A stretch of 64,000 nucleotides of DNA, taken from positions 186,001-250,000 of the forward strand of contig JAJVIP010000009.1 in NCBI GenBank assembly GCA_022072025.1, read 5' to 3'. Of this stretch, positions 9,807-18,500 are shown in pieces. The notes below the pieces were generated by a model, which worked only from the letters and a program-made list of their open reading frames with translations, searched no databases and was not told the DNA's origin. This stretch comes from Elusimicrobiota bacterium. GTDB taxonomy: Bacteria; Elusimicrobiota; Elusimicrobia; F11. Both the position numbers and the translations under genes were made by a program. Within the stretch, counting starts at the first letter, position 1; each line of letters starts with the position of its first letter.

Positions 9807-11228
9807 ATGACTTCGATGATGCGTCGACGTTTAATAATTTATTTCATTACCGCTCGAATTCTAGCCTGTGCTTGGGGCCTTGATACTTCCCTCACTCAAG
9901 CTGAACAGGCAAAAGTTGTCGTGGCGAAGCATTTGATTGAACTTCTCGATCGGCCAGAGGCCTCAAACCTTGTTAAAAAACAAACGCTTTTCCAAGATTC
10001 CTATTGGGAGGGAGTTTTCCATAAGAAAGGGTTCTCCACGCGCTATTCATTTATTCGACCAGAATTAAAGAATGCCATGGAGGGGGTTCCGTTGATTAAC
10101 GGAGCTCCGGCGGAGCCTCGGATTTGGATCAAGTCGGTGTTGTATGGCCTCTCCCCGCTTCCCATGGTCCCTATTTCAACCTTGGAACCATTGGAGAAAA
10201 AACGAATACGTGGGTTCGCGCAGGGGGCGCTTAAAGAATTTTCGTCCACCCTATATCAAAATCCTCGTGATTTTGAGGCCGCGATATCCAATGTGGCGAT
10301 GGAGGCCGGATCCGTCTTTCAATCAGGATTGATTGGAGAGGGTTTCAATCAATTGGGGGATCTCAGCCGAGATGTGCGGCTCAAACAACAAGAATTTGAA
10401 TTGATTGACGCCAAGGATCGCCTCAACGAAGCGCTCCATTTGTGGGGTCTCCATTTGGTATGGGACGCCGAAAAGTTGATCGAAGGGCAGCTCAATTTGT
10501 CCGCCTATTTGATCGAAACCAAACATGTGTATGATATTTTGGGGGTATCTTTTTATATGTATGAGGTCGCGCCCGTTGTGGAAAATGAATTTTACCCGGC
10601 GTTGGGCCATGCGGAAGGGGACCAAGGGCCTTTGCTTCTCTTCGGTCAAACAATCGACCAACAACTCCATTTGACCCAATCCTATCTCAGTGATGAGAGG
10701 GCGAGCGTATTAACACCCCACGGGGACCTTGATCCAGCGTCGGTGAAGTTGATTGATTTGTTGGTTCGAGATTCTCTCTCTGATATGACGGACCTGCGCA
10801 AACCCTTGATCGATACGGTGGGCCATCATGAGGGATATCACAAATTTATTGACCCTCATTTGTCTCAATCGGTTCGTCGGGGATTTTTTACCGAAAACGA
10901 GAAATCTGTGTTGCATGAGACGGGAGCCTATCTTTACCAGTTGAGCGCTGCTCAGGATAAATTTATTTTGTTCGACCTGTTGTCCGTTCTCGCCACTGCG
11001 ACAAGTGAAACGGTCGATTTTCCAGCCAACCAACAAGGGGCGAGGGAAGCGCTCATATTTCTTCAGCAGGTTTGTTCAGATATTCAATTCGTGACGGAAC
11101 AGAAAAACTTTTTAGGACCAGGGTTGGTGGATTTATTTAAATCATCTCCCCGGTTCCTTAAAGATGTGGCGGAAAGAGCGCGTCTCAAATATGAAGTTTA
11201 CGTTCGCAATGGATCTGCAGCTAAATAA
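9807..11228 (+). CDS. Secreted protein of unknown family with HEXXH zincin-like motif
   Basis: I do not recognise this 473-aa protein. It begins with an Arg-rich stretch and a hydrophobic segment (about 8-24) consistent with export, from ATG 9807, 9816 or 9819; no strong ribosome site decides. The middle is helical and Leu-rich. Residues 341-345 read HEGYH, a true HEXXH zinc-binding motif, and about 26 residues on comes LHETGAYLYQL with E371 placed like the third ligand of gluzincin peptidases (ExxA/Y). That spacing and context make a metallopeptidase plausible, but it rests on two short motifs. It precedes the DUF4139 gene by 11 bp, with a GGAG site between, so the two are probably co-transcribed. 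Confidence 0.6.
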   Translation: MTSMMRRRLIIYFITARILACAWGLDTSLTQAEQAKVVVAKHLIELLDRPEASNLVKKQTLFQDSYWEGVFHKKGFSTRYSFIRPELKNAMEGVPLINGAPAEPRIWIKSVLYGLSPLPMVPISTLEPLEKKRIRGFAQGALKEFSSTLYQNPRDFEAAISNVAMEAGSVFQSGLIGEGFNQLGDLSRDVRLKQQEFELIDAKDRLNEALHLWGLHLVWDAEKLIEGQLNLSAYLIETKHVYDILGVSFYMYEVAPVVENEFYPALGHAEGDQGPLLLFGQTIDQQLHLTQSYLSDERASVLTPHGDLDPASVKLIDLLVRDSLSDMTDLRKPLIDTVGHHEGYHKFIDPHLSQSVRRGFFTENEKSVLHETGAYLYQLSAAQDKFILFDLLSVLATATSETVDFPANQQGAREALIFLQQVCSDIQFVTEQKNFLGPGLVDLFKSSPRFLKDVAERARLKYEVYVRNGSAAK

Positions 11229-11239
11229 AGGAGAGAAAT

Positions 11240-12598
11240 ATGAAAAGAACTTTCGTGTCGTTTGCGGTTTTTCTGGGCTTTGGCGGGTTGATGGCCCATG
11301 CCTTGGAGGTGACGGTCTACAATGAGGATATGGGACTGGTCAGAGAAACAAGAAAATTTAACTTGGTGGCCGGATCAAATGACGTGGCCGTGGTGGATGT
11401 TCCCTCCCGTATCGACGCGACCAGTGTGCATTTTAAATCCCTTTCTGACCCAGAGGGAGTGTCGGTGATAGAACAAAACTATCAATATGATTTGATCAGC
11501 CAAGAAAAAATTCTCGAGAAGTATCTTGGAAAAGAAATAGAACTGGAACGGTTCGTGGGGGTGGGGGGTGAAAAACGGGAAACCGTCAAGGGGACCCTGC
11601 TGGCCATCAATGGTGGTCGGGTTCTTCAAGTGGGAAAGAAAATTTATTTAAACCCGGCCGGGAACCCCGTTCTCTCTGAATTGCCGGAGGGCTTTTTGAC
11701 CCGGCCCACATTGCTGTGGAAAATATCATCCAAAAAATCTGGTGAACAAAAATGTGAAATCAGTTATTTGACTTCGGGAATGAGTTGGCAAGCGGATTAT
11801 GTGTTGGTGTCCAATGCCAAAGACGACAAGATGGATTTAAACGCCTGGGTGACTCTAACGAATAATTCAGGAGCCACTTTCCCCGATGCCAAATTGAAAC
11901 TGGTGGCGGGAGATGTCAACCGGGTTCAAGCGGGTTATTTGGCCGACAATAGGCGAGCGAAGGGGGCCGTGATGGCCATGGAAGCGCGCGCGCCGCAATT
12001 CGAAGAAAAATCATTTTTTGAATACCATCTTTACACGCTTCAGCGGCCCACCCTGCTGAAAAACAATGAAACCAAACAGATTGAAATGGTCTCGGCGGCA
12101 GAAGTCCCCTTAAAAAAACTGTTTATTTACGACGGAGGCCGTTCCGACAAAAAAGTGTGGGTGATGTTGGAATTCAGAAATTCGAAAGACAACCATTTGG
12201 GCATTCCCTTGCCGAAAGGACGCGTGCGTGTTTATAAAAAGGACAGCGATGAGGCCCTTGAGTTCATTGGAGAAGACAGCCTTGACCACACGCCCAAAGA
12301 TGAAACGGTGCGCGTCAAAATGGGAGACGCATTTGATGTGACAGGCGAGCGAATCCAAACGGCCTCCCAAAGAGACAAGCGTTGGTCACAAGAAACATTC
12401 GAAATCAAACTTCGCAATCACAAAGACGAAGATGTTGTGGTGACGGTGGTGGAGCATCTGTCGAGTTGGGGGGAATGGAAAATTCTCGAGTCCAGTCAAA
12501 AATTCCGCAAGCGAGACTCTTCGACCATTGAATTCGACGTTCCTGTTAAAATGAATGGGGAATCTGTGGTGTCCTACACCGTGAAATATTCATGGTAG
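11240..12598 (+). CDS. DUF4139 domain-containing secreted protein
   Basis: A 452-aa exported protein: signal peptide ending near AHA at residue 21, then an N-terminal LEVTVYNEDMGLVRETRKF beta-region and the DUF4139 core (ISYLTSGMSWQADYVLV ... LNAWVTLTNNSGATFPDAKLKLVAGDVNR). Members are widespread envelope proteins of unknown function, some annotated as mucoidy-inhibitor A-like. GGAG lies 10 bp before the ATG. The last 9 bp overlap the convergent M23 gene. Probably in one operon with the HEXXH protein upstream. Confidence 0.85.
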   Translation: MKRTFVSFAVFLGFGGLMAHALEVTVYNEDMGLVRETRKFNLVAGSNDVAVVDVPSRIDATSVHFKSLSDPEGVSVIEQNYQYDLISQEKILEKYLGKEIELERFVGVGGEKRETVKGTLLAINGGRVLQVGKKIYLNPAGNPVLSELPEGFLTRPTLLWKISSKKSGEQKCEISYLTSGMSWQADYVLVSNAKDDKMDLNAWVTLTNNSGATFPDAKLKLVAGDVNRVQAGYLADNRRAKGAVMAMEARAPQFEEKSFFEYHLYTLQRPTLLKNNETKQIEMVSAAEVPLKKLFIYDGGRSDKKVWVMLEFRNSKDNHLGIPLPKGRVRVYKKDSDEALEFIGEDSLDHTPKDETVRVKMGDAFDVTGERIQTASQRDKRWSQETFEIKLRNHKDEDVVVTVVEHLSSWGEWKILESSQKFRKRDSSTIEFDVPVKMNGESVVSYTVKYSW

Positions 12599-13081
12599 AA
12601 GAAGAAACGGATCAATAAAGTCGCCCCCGGGCGTGATAATTTCAAAATGCAGATGCGGGGTCGAGGCTCGGCCCGTGGCCCCCACAATGCCGATTGTTTG
12701 ACCTGTTTTGACTCGCTCGCCGAGCTTGATCTTGATTGATTTTAAATGGGCGTAGCGGGTTTCGTATCCGTCTGAATGGTGAATTTTGATTTGTTTCCCA
12801 TAACCCTTGACCCAACCGACCGACATGACGCGCCCCGCTCGAGAGGCCACAACCGCATCTCCGCCTGTCAACCTAGCGCGGATGTCGATTCCAGTATGAA
12901 ATCCTTTTCCCCGTTTCCCAAATTTTGAGAGGAGTGAAGCATTGGCAAGCGGCCAATGAAATTTTTCAGAGGGTTTTACTTTGATTTGAGTTGAAATGGG
13001 GATGCGTTTGATAGGGGAGGGCGCGCAAGCGAAAAAACCAAACACCGGCGCAAGAAATATGAAGGTGAGAAATAACCTCAT
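12590..13081 (-). CDS. M23-family (LytM) peptidase lipoprotein
   Basis: Short (163 aa) murein-type endopeptidase or LytM factor. A hydrophobic leader ends in FFAC (C19), close to a lipobox, so probably a lipoprotein facing the periplasm. The M23 zinc ligands are all present: H62 and D66 in HTGIDIRA, and H145 in HLHFE, with H143 as the usual catalytic histidine. It therefore could be an active peptidase cutting peptide cross-links. Its 3' end overlaps the convergent DUF4139 gene by 9 bp. Confidence 0.9.
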   Translation of the reverse strand: MRLFLTFIFLAPVFGFFACAPSPIKRIPISTQIKVKPSEKFHWPLANASLLSKFGKRGKGFHTGIDIRARLTGGDAVVASRAGRVMSVGWVKGYGKQIKIHHSDGYETRYAHLKSIKIKLGERVKTGQTIGIVGATGRASTPHLHFEIITPGGDFIDPFLLLP

Positions 13082-13477
13082 GATGAGGTCTCATGATACC
13101 ATCGAGAAATGATAATTTCCTGCTGAGATATGACTGGGAAATTATTCGTTAAAAAAGAATCATCGCGCGCCCGCCGAGTTGAAAAGTTGTTCAACCGTAT
13201 CAGCCTTATTTTGGAGCATGCGCGGCGGAACGTGGTTCGGACTGTAAACACCGAAATGGTTCAAGCCTACTGGATGATTGGTCAGGAAATCGTGGAAGAG
13301 GAACAACAGGGACGGGCACGGGCTGAATATGGGGAAGGTTTAATTGAGAATCTGTCTCATCGGTTGAGCGGTCGCTATGGCAGAGGTTTTACGCCCACTT
13401 TACTTAAGAGAATGCGCCAATTTTATTTGAGATATAAAAAAGGTGCCGCAACGCGGCTCCAATTGGGAAAAAAATCG

Positions 13478-13502
13478 AATAGTGCCGCACTGCGGCACTA
13501 TT
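13478..13502. repeat. Perfect 12-bp-arm palindrome in DUF1016 linker
   Basis: AATAGTGCCGCA, one C, then its exact reverse complement, inside the coding sequence for the variable linker before LSWTHY. A second, shorter palindrome (GCCGC-aac-GCGGC) lies about 20 bp upstream near 13445-13457. Both look like small palindromic insertions tolerated in a linker. Confidence 0.8.
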
Positions 13503-13906
13503 CCAGTGAAACCTGGTCGCTATCTTGGACTCATTACAGAACATTGATCACCGTTGAAAGCCAATACGCCCGAGCTTTCTACGAAACCGAAGCCATGGAA
13601 AACAATTGGTCTGCACGGGAACTGGAACGTCAAATCAATAGCCTTTTATTTGAACGTTTGGCCAAGAGCAGAGACAAGAAAGGATTGTTAAAGCTGGCTC
13701 AGAAAGGACAGGAAATCCAAACTCCTGAGGACGCCATTAAAGATCCCTTTGTTCTCGAATTTCTCGACTTACCCGAATCCCATAAACTGGTTGAGTCCAA
13801 TTTGGAACAGGCTCTTATAACGGATTTACAGAACTTTCTCCTCGAGCTCGGAAAAGGTTTTGCTTTTATCGAAAGGCAGTCGCGGCTTACCTTGGATGGC
13901 GATCAC

Positions 13907-14008
13907 TGCGGCTGAAGCCCCGGACGTAAGTCCGGGATTACCTTACCGCGGTACTTTTCCGGGGATACAAGTCCCGGAAAAGTGGCAGCCCGAAGGGCTG
14001 CCCTTGAC
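13907..14008 (+). repeat. Structured element copy 1 (102 bp, inside DUF1016 gene)
   Basis: Predicted helices: P1 TGCGG (13907-13911) with CCGCG (13946-13950); P2 CCCGGAC (13919-13925) with GTCCGGG (13930-13936) around a GTAA loop; P3 ACTTTTCCGGG (13953-13963) with its complement at 13973-13983; P4 GGCAGCCC (13984-13991) with GGGCTGCC (13995-14002). The tail is CTTGAC. All four helices have counterparts with different but still pairing sequence in copy 2 (15340-15426). Boundaries are set by where the DUF1016 reading resumes. Confidence 0.8.
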
Positions 14009-14400
14009 TTTTACGTGGATTTGGTTTTCTATCACACTATTCTGAAGTGTTATATTCTGATTGATATAAAAACAGGAAAGTTGACTCACGGCGATATCGG
14101 CCAAATGCAACTTTACGTAAATTACTTCGATCAGGAGCGACGTACTTCCGGCGACAACTCTACTATCGGCCTAATTTTGTGTGCCGATAAGAACGAGGCA
14201 ATGGTGAAATATATGTTAGGTCGAGATAAGAAAAAGATATTTGCCAGTCGATATAAGTTGCATCTGCCGAGTGAAAACGAATTGGCAAATGAAATTCGTA
14301 AGGAGCTACGGGAGATACGTCAGGCTTAGAGATTTTCCAATAGGCTGTTGGAGAATATAGCGATTAGATATACAGTGAACGAGTAGGCTGCCGATTTTTC

Positions 14401-14441
14401 GGGCATGTGGCGGAATGGCAGACTCACGGGACTTAAAATCC
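14401..14441 (+). pseudogene. 5' fragment of tRNA-Leu(UAA)
   Basis: Forty-one bases match the first 41 bases of the intact tRNA-Leu at 15444 with two differences (39/41), covering the acceptor 5' strand, D arm and anticodon loop. After TTAAAATCC the match stops: no variable arm, T arm or acceptor 3' strand follows. It is a duplicated, non-functional remnant. The surrounding 14330-14565 gap holds nothing else I can name. Confidence 0.85.
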
Positions 14442-14565
14442 GAAAACTCCTCCTGAGAACCAACTGTTTCCAGCGTGTGTGTCGAAAAAGTGTCAACGGA
14501 AGATGTCGACAAAGATATCCCCCTCAAAAAGAAGTGATATATAAGCTACTATAGGGGAGGTCTCA

Positions 14566-14904
14566 ATGGACGTCATTCCAAAGAGAATCGAATATTACAC
14601 CACGGTTGAAGGCAAGGTCCCATTTCGGGAGTGGTACTACTCACTCAAAGACATCAAGACTCAAGCGGTGGTTCGTGAGCGATTGACTCGTGTTGAACGC
14701 GGACTTCTGGGCGACTTTAAATGGGTAGGCGAAGGGGTGTGCGAATTGCGTATTTCTTTTGGGCCAGGGTTCCGGATTTATTTTGGACAAGAAGGACGCA
14801 CCGTGGTTTGGTTGCTTTGCGGTGGAGAGAAAAACACACAGAAGAGAGACATTAAAACTGCGCATGTTTATTGGGGCGATTATTTGAGGAGGAAGAATCA
14901 ATGA
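14566..14904 (+). CDS. RelE/HigB-type toxin
   Basis: A 112-aa protein of the RelE/HigB-like (phage Gp49-like, addiction-module killer) family, expected to be a ribosome-associated mRNA endonuclease. Recognisable parts are the EYYTTVEGKVPFREWYYSL N-terminus, the GVCELRISFGPGFRIYFG core and the VVWLLCGGEKNTQKRDI segment, which holds the family's conserved basic end. A GGGGAGG ribosome site sits 8 bp before the ATG, and TACTATA just upstream is a possible -10. It overlaps the antitoxin by 4 bp (ATGA); the toxin-first order is typical of this family. It lies between a tRNA-Leu fragment and the intact tRNA. Confidence 0.88.
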   Translation: MDVIPKRIEYYTTVEGKVPFREWYYSLKDIKTQAVVRERLTRVERGLLGDFKWVGEGVCELRISFGPGFRIYFGQEGRTVVWLLCGGEKNTQKRDIKTAHVYWGDYLRRKNQ

Positions 14905-15221
14905 AAAATCCTACTTATCATGAGGATCTCATCAACGATCTTAAAGATCCTAAATTTGCTTTGGAATATCTTAATGCTTGTCTAGAGGGGGGGGATGAAG
15001 GTACATTCCTCTTGGCGCTGCGACATGTGGCAGAAGCGCATGGCGGCTTTGTCAAACTTGCTAAGAAAACGAAAATAAGTCGCGAACATCTTTTTCGGAT
15101 GTTGTCCAAGAAGGGAAACCCCCGTTTAACCAGCCTCCAAAACCTCGCCGATGTATTCGGATGGCGACTTGCTCTTGTTGAAAAAGACCAAACGCATTCT
15201 CACCTGCGAAAAGCAGCGTAA
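14901..15221 (+). CDS. HigA-like antitoxin (HTH protein)
   Basis: A 106-aa helix-turn-helix antidote partner of the upstream toxin; it should bind the toxin and repress the operon. The start is ATG 14901, with AGGAGGA 7-13 bases upstream, inside the toxin's last codons; the longer reading from 14871 has no such site. The family features are KNPTYHEDLINDLKDPKFALEYLNACLE at the N-terminus and the HTH-bearing GFVKLAKKTKISREHLFRMLS with LTSLQNLADVFGWRL after it. Confidence 0.88.
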   Translation: MKNPTYHEDLINDLKDPKFALEYLNACLEGGDEGTFLLALRHVAEAHGGFVKLAKKTKISREHLFRMLSKKGNPRLTSLQNLADVFGWRLALVEKDQTHSHLRKAA

Positions 15222-15265
15222 TATCGTATCCAAAATAAGCTCAATATTAATTACCATTAAATTAT

Positions 15266-15304
15266 CCCCAGTAATAATTGGGGTCACGATGTGAGCATTG
15301 TGAC
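15266..15304. other. Two adjacent hairpins after the toxin-antitoxin pair
   Basis: CCCCA (15266-15270) pairs with TGGGG (15279-15283), and GTCACGATG (15283-15291) pairs with CATTGTGAC (15296-15304) with one bulge. No T-run follows, so this is not a canonical intrinsic terminator. It may be a transcript end, a regulator site or part of the islet's repeat debris. The rest of 15222-15339 shows nothing else. Confidence 0.4.
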
Positions 15305-15339
15305 TGCATAGGTTTTGAACGCTTTTTGAATCGGTTTAT

Positions 15340-15426
15340 CGTGGCCAAGACCCCGGTCGTAAGTCCGGGGTTACCTTACCACGATACTCGCCGCGGCGAG
15401 TGGCACCGTCGTTCGGTGCCCTTGAT
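15340..15426 (+). repeat. Structured element copy 2 (about 87 bp, before tRNA-Leu)
   Basis: Aligns with copy 1 through CCCCGG-CGTAAGTCCGGG-TTACCTTACC and the GCCCTTGA end. Helices: P1 CGTGG with CCACG; P2 ACCCCGG with CCGGGGT, a T-T mismatch, then C-GTAA-G; P3 ACTCGCC with GGCGAGT; P4 GGCACCG with CGGTGCC. P1, P3 and P4 differ from copy 1 on both strands yet still pair, and the GTAA loop is unchanged. It lies 17 bp before the tRNA and in the same orientation as copy 1. Confidence 0.75.
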
Positions 15427-15443
15427 TAGAAAAGAGTTTTGTT

Positions 15444-15526
15444 GGGCATGTGGCGGAATGGCAGACGCACAGGACTTAAAATCCTGTTTTCTTCGGAGAG
15501 TGTGGGTTCGAGTCCCTCCATGCCCA
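15444..15526 (+). tRNA. tRNA-Leu (anticodon UAA)
   Basis: The acceptor stem GGGCATG pairs with CATGCCC (15519-15525), with discriminator A at 15526. The anticodon stem CAGGA/TCCTG encloses CTTAAAA, giving anticodon TAA at 15477-15479, which reads UUA. A longer variable region and a T arm with TTCGAGT are present, as expected for Leu. CCA is not encoded. A 41-nt 5' duplicate lies about 1 kb upstream. Confidence 0.93.
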
Positions 15527-15583
15527 TTTTGGAAGTTAAAAAAAGTTGATGGGGGAAAGAAATCTCTCAGTCAACTGGTCGTG

Positions 15584-18500
15584 TTAGGCGGCGCTGTTTC
15601 TGATTCTTTGTTCTTTTCCCGTGGGCAGGTTCTTCTTAGGCGAAGGCAGGAGGATACCCTCCACATTATTTTTGTTTGGCTTATCGTTTCTGTTGTTAGA
15701 GCGGGAGCCCTTCGTGCCTCCTTGATAACGGCCCGCCACGCCGACCGGCTCAACCCCTCCAAAAACTTGCTGAAAGATATCCTTCCTCTTTAACTTTGAT
15801 TCCTTTGCTCGGGCCAGATGGTGAACGTGGCGGAACCAGAGGAATCCTCCAGCAAGGGTCGCAACAATTAACTGGAAAACGATTCCATACACCCAATGGT
15901 CACTGGTCGGCACTTTTGGAAAACCCTTTTCTTGTCCCACGACGATTGACATGAATTGAGATAAGAAAAATGGGCTGGCCAGGGGCAGAAGACTGAATGC
16001 GCTGGGAGCGCCGACAAGACGCGGGTCAACAACAGGATCTGTTTCTGTCGAAGGATCTGGAGTGGGGTCCTCAACACCATCGAAATCACCACCATCTCCT
16101 TTGTATCCAGAATTAGTGACGTAGATTAAGGCACAATTTTCTGGAAGATCTACGTTATATTTTTTTGACAGCTCTCTCACCTCGTCGGTGACGACAACAC
16201 CGACGGTCTCGAGGTCTTCGCCCCAGCCATAACTGTATTGTGTGGCCAATATATGTGCCCCGTGTGCAATGGCGTCGGTTCTATTGAACCACGTCAAGGG
16301 ATAGACCGCTAAACTGTCGAGGTGAATAAAAGTCCGCGCGTTTTCTCCTTCGTAGGAACTTCTGTTCCAATCAACTTGATCGAGCTCAGTTAGGATGGCA
16401 ATTTTCCCTTTCCTACTTCTCCACTCGTGCGCGGTTTTTTCAAATGCCCAGAATTTTTTAACAAATTCGATCCTTGCCGCATTCTTCTGGCGCACGTGTT
16501 GGAGATCAACAAGGAATCTTAGTGCGGTTGTTATGCGGGAGGGTTGATCAGGGGACGATTCTGGCACCTTAAGTTTTTCTCGCAACATGGTCAGCTTGTC
16601 GTTTAGATTGGTGTTGGGACGGATGTGAGAGTTCACAAATTCTTCAATCGTGCCAAGCCGGTCCGATTCCAGAGTTTCAATATCAAGTTCATCCATCCAG
16701 TTAAAAAGATTTTTTAAATATCGCTCGGGATTTTCAATGACCCAATCTGTGCTGAAGTGAGCCATGGACTCAAACCAGGCAAGCTCAAAATTTCCGTGCT
16801 GAACACTGTCTCCGTCACGGAGGAGGATGACCCACTGGACGTTTGACGCCTTATGTAATTCCTTTCTGGTGGAGTCCAGTGGCTTGTTCCACGACATTAA
16901 ATTCGAATCTTTCGGGGTTATGGCCACTCGAAGTTCGCGCAGTTTATCGTCAAGGTTTTCATCTGATTCATCGTCTCTTCCGAAGGTTACAATCAATTCC
17001 AAAAATTGCCTCGCGGATTCTTGATTTAGATCGGGTGTTACTTTTTTCAATTGATCGATTTGAGGGATAAAAGAATATATGAATGGTCGTAGACTTGGTT
17101 CTCTTTGAGAAACTGTTAGGAGTTCGTCACGAAGAAGTTTTCTTTGAGCAGCGTTAAGAGGATTTAACAGCGCACCCTTCAGCCGATTAATAAACTCCGC
17201 GTACTTGTTGGAGGCTTGGCTACTGTCCCGCGCTTCTCGCTCGGCTACGAATATATGCAACAGCAAGAATATTCGGGCGTGAACACCGGTGGTGCTGGAG
17301 AATTTCAACCTCATTGCACCAACGACTCTTTGCGCTGTTATAACTTGGTCCTCAAGAGAAATTTCGAGATCATCTCGAAAGAGATGCCGGATCAGCCAAG
17401 GAAGATGCTTAAGGAACTTGTCTCCGTCCGGTTCACCAGTCATGTTTTGTATCTCTTCTCGTCCGCCCTCAAAATCAGTCGGGCCGCTGGAGTAGATGCG
17501 TTCAATTGTCCATTCGGAAATGGGATATTCGTAGGGACGTTCTAATCCTTCAATCCGAATTGATTTTCGGGGTTTTTCACTTCCATCGGATCCGGTCGTG
17601 GTACTCATCTTCGTGGGCTTGTTAAGCAGTCCCACCCATTCCACCTCAAGGTTTGGGAAAAGCCCCCAAAAATCAAAATCCACACCTTCCGGTGTGGTTA
17701 ATTTTCTGGCGGGATCTATGTGAATTCGAACGGGCCACTGTAAGGCGGGGGCAAGCTCACCCAGTCCCTTGAGCACTTGGTAATCATGATCCCAGTGACA
17801 AAGCGCGAGGGGAATTCCAAAGGTGCAAGCGACAACGAAAGGGAAGGCGAAACCGAATATCGAATCAAGAAAGAAAACCAATGGAGGAATGCCGAAATAA
17901 ACCAAGGTGAGAGACGCCAGAATTCCTATTTGATTCCAGGATCCGAAGTGGGGGAGACGTTGACCTTTTTTCCACTCGAGGTGTTCTCCCCAAAACAAAA
18001 CGAAGTTAAACAACTGCAGGACGAGAACGGCGTTATAGACATGGATTGTTTCCCATCCGAAGGGATTCAAGAGCAAGAGATACGGAAGAGACAATCGCAC
18101 TGGTTCCCATAGGGCCGCGATGGCCGCTGTTGTTCCTGGCCCATCGACCCATTCCTGTCCGAACACGGGTTCGAGAGATTTTTCAAGGGGTCGAAAGAGA
18201 GCCTTCACCAGAGGAACCACAAATTTTCGCGTGCTCTTGGCGAGGGCGGCGTCTTTTTTTTGCTCTACGCTTCCATTGACTTTTGAAGATTGTCCAGCGA
18301 GTATTTTCTTGGCGTTGGTACCGTCCCAGTATCCTGGTTCAACATATAGAAAGTCGAACGTTTTAGAATCAATATTAATGGTGCCATTGGGATCTCGTGT
18401 CGCTTTTCCCTCTTCTATCTCCCATTCCAGAGCCAACGACACAAGCATATGAATGGGCATCGTGGGATTGGATAAATGTGGGAAGTACAGTCGTTTGGCG

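Larger units (their letters stand above)
13130..14329 (+). pseudogene. DUF1016 (YhcG-type) nuclease gene split by an in-frame 102-bp element
   Basis: The 5' part has the DUF1016 N-terminal domain (WMIGQEIVEEEQQGRARAEYGEGLIENLS, then LSWTHYRTLI) and the start of the PD-(D/E)XK nuclease domain (LLELGKGFAFIERQ, LDGDH). The 3' part continues the nuclease domain (DFYVDLVFYHTILKCYILIDIKTGKLTHGDIGQMQ). Family sequences read DGxHFYVDLVFY without a gap. Here 102 bp (13907-14008) sit exactly between DGDH and FYVDL. The insert is 34 codons, keeps frame on both sides and holds one stop, TGA at 13913. The gene should give a truncated protein lacking the catalytic Asp and Lys unless the insert is removed or the stop read through. 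Such proteins occur in defence islands and restriction-like loci. Confidence 0.85.

Noticed and set aside
13913-13915. TGA in the DUF1016 gene read as a sense codon (recoded genetic code)
   Set aside because: Many clear genes here end in TGA (for example thyA, proximal members of the polysaccharide locus), so TGA is a normal stop in this genome.
13907-14008. Ribosomal bypassing of the insert, as in phage T4 gene 60
   Set aside because: The take-off codon before the stop is GGC and no matching in-frame GGC landing codon lies at the 3' end of the insert; nothing else supports bypassing.
14871-15221. Longer antitoxin from a start at 14871
   Set aside because: ATG 14901 has a strong AGGAGGA site and the classical ATGA overlap with the toxin.
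15530-15583. Bidirectional terminator between tRNA-Leu and the giant gene
   Set aside because: Only a 5-bp stem with a long loop precedes a T-run on the minus strand, which is too weak to call.
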